Assembly: GCA_016710285.1 (NCBI GenBank)
Contig: JADJXR010000001.1
Span: forward strand, 4,288,954 to 4,352,953
Reading direction: 5' to 3'
DNA length: 64,000 bases
DNA from: Chlorobiota bacterium
GTDB lineage: Bacteria > Bacteroidota > Ignavibacteria > OLB7
Under the pieces are notes generated by a model. The model searched no databases. It was given only the letters and a program-made list of their open reading frames with translations, and had not been told where the DNA came from. Of this stretch, positions 44,180 through 53,663 are shown one piece after another. Made by a program: the position numbers and the translations under genes. Numbering within the stretch: the stretch's first letter is position 1; each line of letters begins with the position of its first letter.

Positions 44180-46058
44180 ACCTCTGAACCTTCTGCTGTG
44201 GACCTCGATTCTTTCCATCCTGCTTGGCATTATCGCCGCCGGCACCGATGCCGCCGGGGCAAAACCCGCTGGACTTGCCCCCTCGGCAGTTAGCAGCAGC
44301 GACTCGGCAAAGGCGTTGGAGAAATTAGCAGCCGATTTGAAAAACCTGATTTCCTTACCCCAAGAATTGCAAGCCGGGCGCGTTGGTGTGGTTGTCCATT
44401 CCGTTACCCGCAACCATGGCCTGTTCGCGCTGAACCCTGACCGCGCGCTGACCCCTGCTTCCACAACAAAAGTCGTTACCTGCTTCACCGCCTTAAGCGA
44501 GCTTGGCCCCAACTACCAGATTAACACCATCATTGCCAGCGATGCCAAGCCAAGCGATGGAGTGGTGCAAGGGAACCTGTACGTGAAAGGATACGGGGAC
44601 CCGTTCTTGGCCGTCAGCGATCTTGACGCGCTGGTGGACCAAGTCACCAGCGCCGGAATCCGCCAAGTGACCGGCAACGTTGTGGGCGACGGGACCTTCT
44701 TCGACAACCACTCCGACCGTTTCGACTACAGCGGCGATGCCGATGAGGTTGAGCCAGTCCCGCCAATCCACGCGCTGACGATTGAACGGAGCCGGTTCAC
44801 GGTGATCGTCTCCTCGCCACGCACGCCGGGGCTTCCTTGCAACGTGCAAACGTTCCCCCGCAGCAACGGAATTGAGATTGTCAACACAGCGGTTTCGGTT
44901 GCCGCACCGGCACGCCGCAGCGGCGGAAAAAGGGGGAAGAAACGGAAAGCGGATCTGCTGATGCCAATGCAACCAAACCAATGGCAACGCTATGGCGACC
45001 AGTTTCCGATTGTGGATTCCGAGGAACTTCAGCAACGGAAGAAAAAAAGCACCAGCAGCGCAGCAACGCAACGGGGGAAGAAGCCTGCAGCAAAACCATC
45101 CTCCAAAAACAGAGGGGGGGCAAAGCAGGCCGCAAAAGTGAGCAAGGCCACCACAAAAGGGAAAACCGCGCCCGCAGCTTCACGGAAGGCACCTTCAACG
45201 CCCCCCGCAGCAGTCACGGCACGCAACGGAATCAACATCAGCGTAACCAGCCGGAACGGGAAGCAGGTGGTGACAGTCAGCGGGACATTAACAGCCAACC
45301 GAACGGTCAGCAATCATTATGAGATGAAGAACCCAGCAACGATTGTTGCGGGAATGGTCCACGACCGGCTGCGCCTGGCCGGGGTCGCCATTGGCGGGAC
45401 CACCGTTAGCGGGGCAACCCCAGCCAACGCCCACACGATAGCCACCAACAGCCGCCCGTTGACTGAGGTACTGACCTACGTGATGAAGAACAGCAACAAC
45501 TTCTTGGCGGAATACACCTTCAAGATTATCGGCGGGGCAAACGGCGGGCGGACGGAGACGGCAAAGAAATCGGTGGAGAAAATCCAGCAGCGGATGAGCC
45601 TTGCGAAGGTTCCGTTCCAGCAGTGCGTGGTGAACGATGGGTCCGGGTTATCGCGCCGGAACTGCTTGTCGGCGGCGGCACTTACCGGGATTATGAACGC
45701 AGCACACAGCAACCAGAAAATCTTCCCAACCTTCTACTCCTTGCTCTCGGTTGCCGGGGTTGATGGGACCCTGCGCCGCCGAATGCGCGGGACCCCAGCT
45801 GCAAACAACGCCCATGGAAAAACCGGAACCCTGCGGAACGTTGCGGCCTTAACCGGATACGTCACCACGCAGGATGGTGAGCTTCTCAGCTTTGCAATGC
45901 TGATGAACGGTGGCAACGTTGGCGGATACCGTGCGGTCCAGGATAAATTGGCGGTGCGGCTTGCCTCGTTCAGCTACGCCGAAGCGTTGGATTCCGCGGC
46001 CAATTTGCAGGTGGCCGCGCAGCCCAACACGCCAGCGGAGGCCAAGGCAAAGCGGTAG
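44172..46058 (+). CDS. dacB: D-alanyl-D-alanine carboxypeptidase / PBP4 family, with basic insert
   Basis: A 628-residue penicillin-binding protein 4 type peptidase that trims or cuts peptidoglycan cross-links in the periplasm. Seen: an N-terminal signal helix, the active-site S97-T-T-K100, the SNN motif in MKNSNNFLAEY, and KTG in AHGKTGTLRN. Odd: a Lys/Ser/Ala/Thr-rich stretch of about 100 residues (nucleotides about 44910-45220) inserted between domains, much more basic than usual for the family. Its start lies inside the gmhA end, so the two are coupled. Confidence 0.92.
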   Translation: MRKPLNLLLWTSILSILLGIIAAGTDAAGAKPAGLAPSAVSSSDSAKALEKLAADLKNLISLPQELQAGRVGVVVHSVTRNHGLFALNPDRALTPASTTKVVTCFTALSELGPNYQINTIIASDAKPSDGVVQGNLYVKGYGDPFLAVSDLDALVDQVTSAGIRQVTGNVVGDGTFFDNHSDRFDYSGDADEVEPVPPIHALTIERSRFTVIVSSPRTPGLPCNVQTFPRSNGIEIVNTAVSVAAPARRSGGKRGKKRKADLLMPMQPNQWQRYGDQFPIVDSEELQQRKKKSTSSAATQRGKKPAAKPSSKNRGGAKQAAKVSKATTKGKTAPAASRKAPSTPPAAVTARNGINISVTSRNGKQVVTVSGTLTANRTVSNHYEMKNPATIVAGMVHDRLRLAGVAIGGTTVSGATPANAHTIATNSRPLTEVLTYVMKNSNNFLAEYTFKIIGGANGGRTETAKKSVEKIQQRMSLAKVPFQQCVVNDGSGLSRRNCLSAAALTGIMNAAHSNQKIFPTFYSLLSVAGVDGTLRRRMRGTPAANNAHGKTGTLRNVAALTGYVTTQDGELLSFAMLMNGGNVGGYRAVQDKLAVRLASFSYAEALDSAANLQVAAQPNTPAEAKAKR

Positions 46059-46674
46059 CAGGTAACAATGCGGGGCCGAACGGTGTTTATTACACACGTC
46101 CATTGCGGCCATATCCGAACGGGGCGGCAGCGATTCCGCCCCTGGCTGGTTGGAATAATTTTATGTAACGGTGGGGCAGAACTCCACAAAGTTCTTGCCA
46201 GTAATGGGTTGCTCTGTTCATATTTGCGGCGTTCATAGCATCCGCCATCGAACCTCCGCCTATTCTCCTGACCTATCGGAACTCCAGGCTTATAGAACGT
46301 ATCCAGCGAACACCGCACGGTGCAGCACCGCCGAATCTTCCTGACGTACTTTTCATTTGACCAAGATTTTTGACATGATGTGCATCACGCATGGCCTGCC
46401 AATGCATATCGCCGATGCTTCGTAATGCCCACGGTGGCGGGACCGAAATCGTTCGGGTGAAGTGCCACAGGTTTTTGCGGCCTACCGCGCCACGCCAATG
46501 CACGCCAACGATTGCTTGCTCCATTTCACACTCCAATGCTGAAGAAGAACGCCATAGTTCTGATAAAAACTCCATAACAGACCGAGAGAGAGGAAAATAC
46601 CCTGCCTCCCCATAGCGGGTATCCTTCCAAACAACCAAGACTACCAGACAACACACACAATTCATATTCACACC
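46059..46674. other. 616-bp stretch with no supported gene
   Basis: Between dacB and rho. Open frames of 74-132 residues exist on both strands but have no recognisable motif and poor composition. The part before rho should contain the rho promoter and leader; rho often controls itself there. Nothing more can be supported. Confidence 0.5.
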
Positions 46675-47979
46675 ATGCCAAGCAAAGAAGAGGCAACGGC
46701 GACCAGCCTGCTGGACATAGCAGAGCTGAAAGCAAAACGGATTGCCGAGCTTACTGAGATCGCCAAGCGGCTGAACGTTCCTGATTACAGCAGCTATCGC
46801 AAGCAGGAACTCATCTTCAAAATTTTAGAAGCCCAAAGCCAAGCCCAACGCCAAGAAGGCCGCGACAACGGCATCAACTTCTCCGAAGGTGTCCTTGAGG
46901 TCCTCCCCGATGGCTACGGCTTCCTCCGCTCCAGCGATTACAACTACCTCCCCTCCCCCGACGACATCTACGTCTCCCCCAGCCAAATCAAGAAATTCGG
47001 GCTACGCACCGGCGACACCGTCAACGGCCAGGTCCGCTCGCCAAAGGAAGGGGAACGATTTTTCGCACTGCTGAAAGTTGAGCAGGTGAACTATCAATCG
47101 CCCGATGTGATGCGGGACCGCACCATTTTCGACAACCTTACCCCCCTGTACGCCAACAAAAAACTTCTGCTGGAAACCACCCCGGGCGAGTTCTCCATGC
47201 GGATCATGGACCTGCTAACGCCAATCGGAAAAGGGCAGCGCGGGCTGATTGTCTCGCCACCAAAATCGGGGAAAACCGTGCTGCTGCAGAAGCTGGCCAA
47301 CGCCATTGCACGCAACCAACCCGATGTAAAGCTGATCGTCCTGCTGATTGACGAACGCCCCGAAGAAGTTACCGACATGGAACGCTCGGTCCAGGCCGAG
47401 GTGATTAGCTCCACCTTCGACGAACCACCGGAGCGGCACGTCCAAGTTGCCGACATGGTGCTGGAGAAAGCCCGACGATTGGTGGAAGCAAAGTTCGATG
47501 TGGTGATCCTGCTTGACTCCATCACCCGCCTTGCACGCGCCCACAACACTGTGATCCCCCACTCCGGCAAAATCCTTTCCGGCGGCGTTGATGCCAACGC
47601 GTTGCACAAACCCAAACGGTTCTTCGGCGCGGCCCGCAACATCGAGGAAGGTGGGTCCCTTACGATTATCGCCACCGCATTGGTTGACACCGGCTCACGA
47701 ATGGATGAGGTGATTTTCGAGGAGTTCAAGGGAACCGGCAACATGGAAATCATCCTTGACCGCCGCCTTGCCGACCGCCGCATCTTCCCCGCCTTCGACG
47801 TTGTTCGCAGCGGAACCCGGCGCGAGGACCTTCTGGTGGAAGCCACCGACCTGAACCGCATCTGGATCCTTCGCAAAGTAATCAGCGACATGACCCCGAT
47901 GGAGGCAATGGAGTTCCTGCTGGATCAGATGCAAGGGACCAAATCAAACAAAGAATTTATGAAGTCCATGAACTCCTAA
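46675..47979 (+). CDS. rho: Transcription termination factor Rho
   Basis: Rho (434 residues), the hexameric RNA-dependent ATPase that ends transcription. Seen: an N-terminal helical domain, the RNA-binding cold-shock-like part with EGVLEVLPDGYGFLRSSDYN, Walker A PPKSGKTVLL, LLIDERPEEVTDMERSV, DSITRLARAHN, and GGVDANALHKPKRFFGAARN (Q- and R-loop region). Length is normal. The gene order rho-hslU is followed on the same strand after 197 bp. Confidence 0.97.
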   Translation: MPSKEEATATSLLDIAELKAKRIAELTEIAKRLNVPDYSSYRKQELIFKILEAQSQAQRQEGRDNGINFSEGVLEVLPDGYGFLRSSDYNYLPSPDDIYVSPSQIKKFGLRTGDTVNGQVRSPKEGERFFALLKVEQVNYQSPDVMRDRTIFDNLTPLYANKKLLLETTPGEFSMRIMDLLTPIGKGQRGLIVSPPKSGKTVLLQKLANAIARNQPDVKLIVLLIDERPEEVTDMERSVQAEVISSTFDEPPERHVQVADMVLEKARRLVEAKFDVVILLDSITRLARAHNTVIPHSGKILSGGVDANALHKPKRFFGAARNIEEGGSLTIIATALVDTGSRMDEVIFEEFKGTGNMEIILDRRLADRRIFPAFDVVRSGTRREDLLVEATDLNRIWILRKVISDMTPMEAMEFLLDQMQGTKSNKEFMKSMNS

Positions 47980-48176
47980 ACCGGAGTTCACAAGCCCCGG
48001 GCGTTGCTGGCTTGATTGAAGGAGGCAGCTTCGCCAAAGGGGCAACATCACCCGTTATCGTTTCGTCAATGGTAGGCCGCGGGCGCACGCGCAAGCAATG
48101 CCCCGGCCTGCTTCGCGCGCCAGCGCGAAGCACCAAAACCAACAACACCACGGATAGAAGAACGAACCAGCAGACA

Positions 48177-49577
48177 ATGAACACAGTATCATCACCGCGA
48201 CACGCAGCTGAGGAGTTGACCCCAAGCCAGATTGTGGCGGAATTAGACAAGTACATTATCGGCCAGCACAACGCCAAGAAATCGGTGGCGATTGCCTTGC
48301 GGAACCGCTGGCGGCGGCAACAAATCGGGGGGGGCATGCGCGAGGAGATCATGCCGAACAACATCATCATGATTGGCCCAACCGGGGTCGGGAAAACCGA
48401 AATCGCACGGCGGCTTGCGCGGCTTGCCAACGCCCCATTCCTGAAAGTAGAAGCCACCAAGTTTACCGAGGTGGGCTACGTTGGTCGCGACGTGGAATCT
48501 ATCGTTCGCGACCTTACGGAAATCGGCGTGGCGATGGTCAGGGCCGAACACAACGCCCGGCTGCATGAGCAAGCCGCAACGCGGGTGGAAGAACGATTGC
48601 TTGATTTGCTGCAACCCCGCAACGTCAGTTTCAACCTCCCCTTTGCTGCGCCCGGGGCCCAAATCCACACCCCTGATTCGGCAGCGCGGAAGGCCGAACG
48701 CGAGAACCTGCGCCAACGCCTGCGCAACGGCGATCTAGATGGCATCCAAGTGGAGATGGATGTGTACGACGACTCGCAAGCCTCGCAAATGGCCGCAACG
48801 TTCAGCAGCCTTGCCGGCGATGAGATGGGCCGGAACCTTCAGGAAATGATGAGCAATATGCTCCCGAAACGCTCGGTGCGCCGCACGATCCCCATCAGCG
48901 AAGCACGCCGCCATGTGATGGCCGAGGAAACCTCCAACCTTGTGGATAACGAGGCATTGATCCGCGAGGCCATTGCCCGCGTGGAGAATTCCGGAATCGT
49001 CTTCCTTGATGAGATTGACAAAGTTGCCGGCGCCGGAAGTACCAGCGGCCCCGACGTCTCGCGCGAGGGGGTCCAGCGGGACCTGCTTCCGATTGTGGAA
49101 GGAACCACCGTCAACACAAAGTATGGGCCGGTGAAAAGCGACCACGTGCTGTTCATCGCTTCCGGCGCGTTCCATATCTCACGGCCAAGCGATTTGCTGC
49201 CGGAGCTTCAGGGTCGCTTCCCAATTCGCGTGGAGTTGGACTCACTAACGGCTGATGATTTTGTGGAGATTCTCACCCGCCCAGAAAACGCCCTGGTGAA
49301 GCAATACAAAGCTCTGCTGGCAACCGAAGGGTTGGAGATAGTCTTTACCGAGCCTGGCATTGAAGCGATTGCAAAAGTTGCCGCCGAAGTGAACGAGGAA
49401 GTGGAGAACATCGGCGCGCGGCGGCTGCACACGGTGATGACCAATTTGCTGGAGGAAGTGTTGTTCAATGCCCCCGACAACATCCAGGACCAGACCATCA
49501 CCGTCACCCCCGAGCTGGTTCGCAAACGCCTTGAAAGCGTCACGAAGAATCAGGAACTGAGCAGGTACGTGCTGTAA
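48177..49577 (+). CDS. hslU: ATP-dependent protease ATPase subunit HslU
   Basis: HslU (466 residues), the unfoldase ring of the HslUV protease. Seen: LTPSQIVAELDKYIIGQ, Walker A GPTGVGKTEIARRLA, TKFTEVGYVGRDVESIVRDL, GIVFLDEIDKVAG (Walker B), GRFPIRVELDSLT and the C-terminal end SRYVL used to dock on HslV. The start at 48177 fits the family. The protease subunit HslV is not beside it, so it must be elsewhere. A perfect terminator follows. Confidence 0.96.
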   Translation: MNTVSSPRHAAEELTPSQIVAELDKYIIGQHNAKKSVAIALRNRWRRQQIGGGMREEIMPNNIIMIGPTGVGKTEIARRLARLANAPFLKVEATKFTEVGYVGRDVESIVRDLTEIGVAMVRAEHNARLHEQAATRVEERLLDLLQPRNVSFNLPFAAPGAQIHTPDSAARKAERENLRQRLRNGDLDGIQVEMDVYDDSQASQMAATFSSLAGDEMGRNLQEMMSNMLPKRSVRRTIPISEARRHVMAEETSNLVDNEALIREAIARVENSGIVFLDEIDKVAGAGSTSGPDVSREGVQRDLLPIVEGTTVNTKYGPVKSDHVLFIASGAFHISRPSDLLPELQGRFPIRVELDSLTADDFVEILTRPENALVKQYKALLATEGLEIVFTEPGIEAIAKVAAEVNEEVENIGARRLHTVMTNLLEEVLFNAPDNIQDQTITVTPELVRKRLESVTKNQELSRYVL

Positions 49578-49630
49578 TTCCCTTCTTGCCCGGCATTCAC
49601 GCCCGGCATCCGGCGCAAGCACCAAACAAC

Positions 49631-49669
49631 ATGGCGCAACCGAACAATCTTGTGGTTCGGTTGCGCCAT
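49631..49669 (+). terminator. Rho-independent terminator after hslU
   Basis: A perfect 15-bp stem with arms at 49631-49645 and 49655-49669, followed by TTCGTTT, 53 bp after the hslU stop. Confidence 0.85.
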
Positions 49670-49885
49670 TTCGTTTGGCCGCAATCGTGCAATCCCGGAA
49701 ACGCACGGGCGGCATCCATCACCCGCGCCCCCCTGCTTCGCCGCAAGTGGGTTCGCGCCCCCCCAATGCTGGGGGGAAATGGGTTCTGCCATTGCCCCCT
49801 TTCTCTCTGGGCCTCACGCCTCCGATGCCAGCCCCTCCCCCAGCATTGGGGGAGGCGGGGAGGGGGCTTGCTGCGGTGGCGGGTT

Positions 49886-49973
49886 GGTAGCGGCCCCGAT
49901 GAATCGGGATTGATAACAGGTCTTTAGCCTGCCCAGTCAGAAGACGCCGAAGGCTAAAGACCTTCGGCTACCC
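49886..49973. repeat. Interspersed palindromic repeat element C
   Basis: A single compact element bounded by GGTAGC and GCTACC. Inside are CCCCGATGAATCGGG, AGGTCTTTAGCCTGCC, and GCCGAAGGCTAAAGACCTTC. It lies between hslU and the OmpA-family gene. The rest of the 413-bp gap (49670-49885) has no gene. Confidence 0.85.
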
Positions 49974-49990
49974 TTATTCTTATCACCCCA

Positions 49991-51808
49991 TCAATCACAC
50001 GTCCGCGCAACCTTGATGGCGATGCGGCGGTTTTGGCGGCGGATGGATTCCAACGCTGTTGGCTCCATCGCCTTTGCTTCGGGGGAGTTGGGGATTGGTT
50101 CCGGCACGGCATTTTGGCGGCTGCCGTAGCCAAGCGTCAGGTCAATTTTGTTGGAGTCAACCCCTTGCCCCACCAGCCATTCTTTCACCCGCAGCGCACG
50201 CTTATCGCTTAGCTCCTGGTTCCGTTGCTCGCTCCCCTCGCGCGAGGCGTGCCCTTCGATGATGATCGTCAGCCCCGGGCATTGATTCACGTAGGCCAGC
50301 ACCTTCGCTAAATTTTCCGTCGTCTCCGTCCGGCCAAAATCGAACTGGTCGCTATCCACCAAAAAGTAGATGCTGGGGAAGCTGGTGACGGCACCCACTT
50401 TTGGCGGAGCCGGGCATCCGCGGCGCTCGCGAACGCCCGGAACCAACGGGCACTCATCGTCGCCGTCGCCAACGGTGTCGGCATCGGTGTCGGGGTTCAG
50501 CGGGTTGGTTCCGGCGCGCAGGATTTCCTCGCCATCGCTTAGCTGGTCGCCGTCGGTGTCTTTTTTTCGCGGGTCGGTTTTTCGCTGCTGGACCTCCTCC
50601 CCGTCGGTGATTTCATCGCTATCGCTATCGGTCAGCAAAGGGTCCGTGCGGTAGGTTGTCACCTCTTCGCCATCGTTCAGCCGGTCGCCGTCGGTGTCGG
50701 GGTTCAGCGGGTCGGTCTTGTAGGTGTGGAGTTCCTTTCCATCCTCCAGATTGTCGGCATCGCTATCGGGATTCAGCGGGTTGGTGTTGGTTTCCAGCAC
50801 CTCCTCCCCGTCGTTCAGATCATCGCCATCGGTATCCACCACCAGCGGGTCGGTTTTCCGGCTGACTTCATCGCCATCGCTCAGGCGGTCGCCGTCGGTG
50901 TCGGCGCGGTTGGGATTGGTGCGGTGGGCAAGCAGCTCGGTGTCGGAGCGAAGCCCGTCGCCATCGGTGTCGGGGTTGGTTGGGTCGGTTCCGTGGCGGC
51001 GGACCTCGTCGGGGTCAGGAAGGTTATCGCCATCGGTGTCGGGGTTGCATTTGTCGGAGCCGATCCGTTCTTCTTCGCGGTCAATCAATCCATCCTTGTC
51101 GCAGTCCAGTTCGCCAAACACGTAGTAGCTGATTCCAATCGAAAGGGAGGCCAACGGATCATTTCCCCCTTCGGCAAGGTCATCCAAGTAATCGCTGAAA
51201 ACCAGCCCAAGCGTCGCACGCCCGTTCAGCACCAGCTTGTCATCCAGATAGTATTCCGCACCAACGGAAAGGGGGAGTTGCAGCGCGGTGAGGTTGTAGC
51301 CGTTGTTGAGGTTGTTCGGCAGCTTCACCCCGGAAGCATCGGTTGTTGGATTGAAGGAAACGATCCCCAGCCCAGCCGCCACAAACGGAACAAACCGCTG
51401 GCCCGGCTGGAAGTTGTAGGAACCAAGCAGCGCGAAGTGATTCAGCGAAAGGTTGTTCGTCCCCTCGCGTGGAAGCGGCGGGGTTGTGTTGGGGTAGAAC
51501 CCCGTGCCGATTCCGCCGCCGGTTGCGCCGAAATAGTTCGGGAAGTTGGCAAGGTCCTGGTTGGTGAGGGATTGGGTGACACCGCTAACCCCAGCAACGC
51601 CATGCAGCGAGAACGCGGGCTGGATATTCCACCGCAACGAAAGCTGGCCACCAAGCCCAAACGGCGTTTCAGAAAAATCGGAGAAGAGCGTTGTGAGCGA
51701 TGCCCCAACGCCAACAGCAACGCGGTTCTCGCCCGTTTGTGCCCAAGCATGGATGCCGCAGCAAGAGAGGGCAAGAATCAGCAAAAGGGAATGGAGAGTT
51801 TGGCGCAT
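49991..51808 (-). CDS. OmpA-family outer membrane protein with calcium-binding-type repeats
   Basis: A 605-residue protein. Signal peptide (MRQTLHSLLLILALSCCGIH, cleavage near AWAQ), then an N-terminal beta-barrel of about 240 residues, then some nine thrombospondin-type-3-like repeats of the form DTDGDxLxDGEEV, which bind calcium, and a C-terminal OmpA domain (about residues 495-605) with HASREGSEQRNQELSDKRA that grips peptidoglycan. The start at 51808 is taken from the signal peptide. Such proteins anchor the outer membrane and are common in Bacteroidota. Confidence 0.92.
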   Translation of the reverse strand: MRQTLHSLLLILALSCCGIHAWAQTGENRVAVGVGASLTTLFSDFSETPFGLGGQLSLRWNIQPAFSLHGVAGVSGVTQSLTNQDLANFPNYFGATGGGIGTGFYPNTTPPLPREGTNNLSLNHFALLGSYNFQPGQRFVPFVAAGLGIVSFNPTTDASGVKLPNNLNNGYNLTALQLPLSVGAEYYLDDKLVLNGRATLGLVFSDYLDDLAEGGNDPLASLSIGISYYVFGELDCDKDGLIDREEERIGSDKCNPDTDGDNLPDPDEVRRHGTDPTNPDTDGDGLRSDTELLAHRTNPNRADTDGDRLSDGDEVSRKTDPLVVDTDGDDLNDGEEVLETNTNPLNPDSDADNLEDGKELHTYKTDPLNPDTDGDRLNDGEEVTTYRTDPLLTDSDSDEITDGEEVQQRKTDPRKKDTDGDQLSDGEEILRAGTNPLNPDTDADTVGDGDDECPLVPGVRERRGCPAPPKVGAVTSFPSIYFLVDSDQFDFGRTETTENLAKVLAYVNQCPGLTIIIEGHASREGSEQRNQELSDKRALRVKEWLVGQGVDSNKIDLTLGYGSRQNAVPEPIPNSPEAKAMEPTALESIRRQNRRIAIKVARTCD

Positions 51809-51875
51809 TGGTTTGGAGGTGGGTTGGTGGATTGACTTCAACGGAGTGCCCTTTGGTGGAAGTTGAGCCACGCCA

Positions 51876-52403
51876 TTATTCCGCCATTTGCAGCAGCAGA
51901 ACGATTGGATTCCATGCCAGCAAGCATCCCCACGAATATCCAACATAGCGAAGCACCTCACTTACCGTTGTTTGCTTGGTAGCCTGCAAATCAACCTCAC
52001 CAGGCGAGTTGGCGTTGCCTTCCTGGTCCGTGGCAATTATCATGTCCGAAAAGAGCGTTGACTCCGTTTCTTGCTGCTCCATCCATGCCAGCGAAAGCAC
52101 CATTGTTCGGCTAAGAAGAACGAACCGAAGCCAAGCAAGCATCATCAACACCACCACCGCAATTTCAATGGCAATGCTGACCATCGTAATCCTGTTTCCG
52201 CTGTTTGCGCCGTTGGAATAGACCGAAGCTCCATCTTCCTCCATCGAAACAGGAAGGAGGTTGAAATAGAAGTGATTCTCGCCGCATGAAAGCGCGGCCA
52301 TGTACGATGTCCACCCCAACAGCACCAGCAAGCCAAACCATACCGCGATTCCAAGCCACCGCGTGTGCTGGTTTTTCTGGGTTGGTGAAATCTGTTCCGC
52401 CAT
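51876..52403 (-). CDS. Membrane protein of unknown function
   Basis: A 175-residue protein with three predicted membrane helices (about residues 18-37, 77-97 and a last one at the C-terminus). The start at 52403 is decided by a strong AGGAGGT five bases upstream. No family was recognised. It is 67 bp upstream of the OmpA-family gene on the same strand and may be co-transcribed. Confidence 0.8.
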   Translation of the reverse strand: MAEQISPTQKNQHTRWLGIAVWFGLLVLLGWTSYMAALSCGENHFYFNLLPVSMEEDGASVYSNGANSGNRITMVSIAIEIAVVVLMMLAWLRFVLLSRTMVLSLAWMEQQETESTLFSDMIIATDQEGNANSPGEVDLQATKQTTVSEVLRYVGYSWGCLLAWNPIVLLLQMAE

Positions 52404-52509
52404 GCTGACCTCCTGTGAAATAGCCTTACTTGATGATGCCGGCAAATCTACTTTTTCCTTGCCACTCTGATGCCCCGGGAAATGTAGCATCCCCGATGCA
52501 GTCGTTGAA

Positions 52510-52630
52510 GGTAGCCGAAGGTCTTTAGCCTTCGGCGCCATCTTCGGTCCTCGGTCCTCGGCAGGCTAAAGACCTGTTATTAATCCCGACGGAGGTCGGG
52601 GCCGCTACCCCGACTTCGTCGGGGCCGCTT
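52510..52630. repeat. Interspersed palindromic repeat element D
   Basis: Contains GGTAGCCGAAGGTCTTTAGC, GGCAGGCTAAAGACCTG, and two CCCGAC/GTCGGGG palindromes. It overlaps the 3' end of the M28 peptidase frame, so the last residues of that frame are encoded by repeat. Confidence 0.85.
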
Positions 52631-53663
52631 CCCTTCCCCCGACGAATTGGGCCACCAACTCCACCACTCCTTCTGTCACCGACAAATTCACCGTGGGTGG
52701 AAGGTCGCGGCGGGTGTGGTAGGTGGGGTTGCGGGGGCGCAGGCCCGTTGCACGCCACGGGGTGCAGCTTTCCATGAAGAGGACCGCCGGGAAGCCAGCG
52801 TTGGCAAACGACTCATTATCGCTGTGGCGGCATGGTGCGATTGTGGCTGCGATCGCCAGCCCCGTTTTCAGCGAATCGTTCAGCTTCCGCAGCAGCGCGG
52901 CCAGGGGGCGGGACCGCGCATCGGCAAATAGCATTGTCTGGGCATGGTTGGGCGACCATCCCACCATATCCATCACCACCACGCCGCGAACCTTCTTCCC
53001 TTCCCGCCGCAACCAATTGGCAACCGCACGGCTTCCGTGATGATGCCCGGCATACTCAGGATTTTTTTCTTCGGCATTGCTGGCAACGGCAATCAGGGTG
53101 TAGCGTGGTTGCGCGGCGGCAACCTTGCGGACAACCTCAATCAACGCCGCAATCCCCGATGCGTTGTCGGTTGCGCCGAAGCCGGAGCCGTTTCCCAACG
53201 GGCTTTCCATCCTGGGTCGCGGCTGGCGGAGGCATCAAGGTGGGCGCAAAGAACCACAACGGAATCGGTTGCCCTACACCACGGCAACCACGTTGGCCAG
53301 CCGTCCATCCTTTCCGTTGCGCCGCGGCGTGCCAAAAGGTGTCAAGCCGCACGGAACGCGCAAGGCGTGCAGCTGGCGGAAGATGTAGCCAACGCTCCAC
53401 CGGTTTCCCCGGGTGAACACCACGCGGCTGTTGGTTCCCCCTGCATTGGCCAGGAATCAATATGGGCGGCAAGGCGTGCGCGAAGCGGTGGCAAAGATTC
53501 GCGCAGCAGCGGCAGTGGTGGAAGGTTGGGGCGGTTTGGCGACGGAGGTCGTCTGGATTGATTCAGCAGCCGGGCCTCCACTTCCCTTCTGCTCCATCGG
53601 TTTGGAAACGCAGGAGGCAAGAAGCAAGGCTCCAACAAGCCAGGTCCAATTCCGGCGGATCAT
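52605..53663 (-). pseudogene. M28-family metallopeptidase lipoprotein, frameshifted in this sequence
   Basis: The parts, read across three frames, make one zinc aminopeptidase of family M28. The N-terminus is a lipoprotein signal (LVGALLLASC); then CAHLDAS holds the first metal His and Asp, GFGATDNASGIAALIEV the bridging Asp, ASNAEEKNPEYAG the catalytic Glu pair, and VVVMDMVGWSP a further metal Asp. The frame changes near 53500, 53350 and 53220. The start at 53663 overlaps the mtaB stop (ATGA). The frame ends inside repeat element D. The breaks may be sequence errors; the gene could be intact in the organism. Confidence 0.75.

Noticed and set aside
46273..46671. 132-residue minus-strand protein before rho
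   Set aside because: No recognisable domain, odd composition and overlap with the likely rho leader.
50726..51835. 369-residue frame opposite the OmpA-family gene
   Set aside because: The repetitive content mirrors the calcium-binding repeats of the real gene read backwards.
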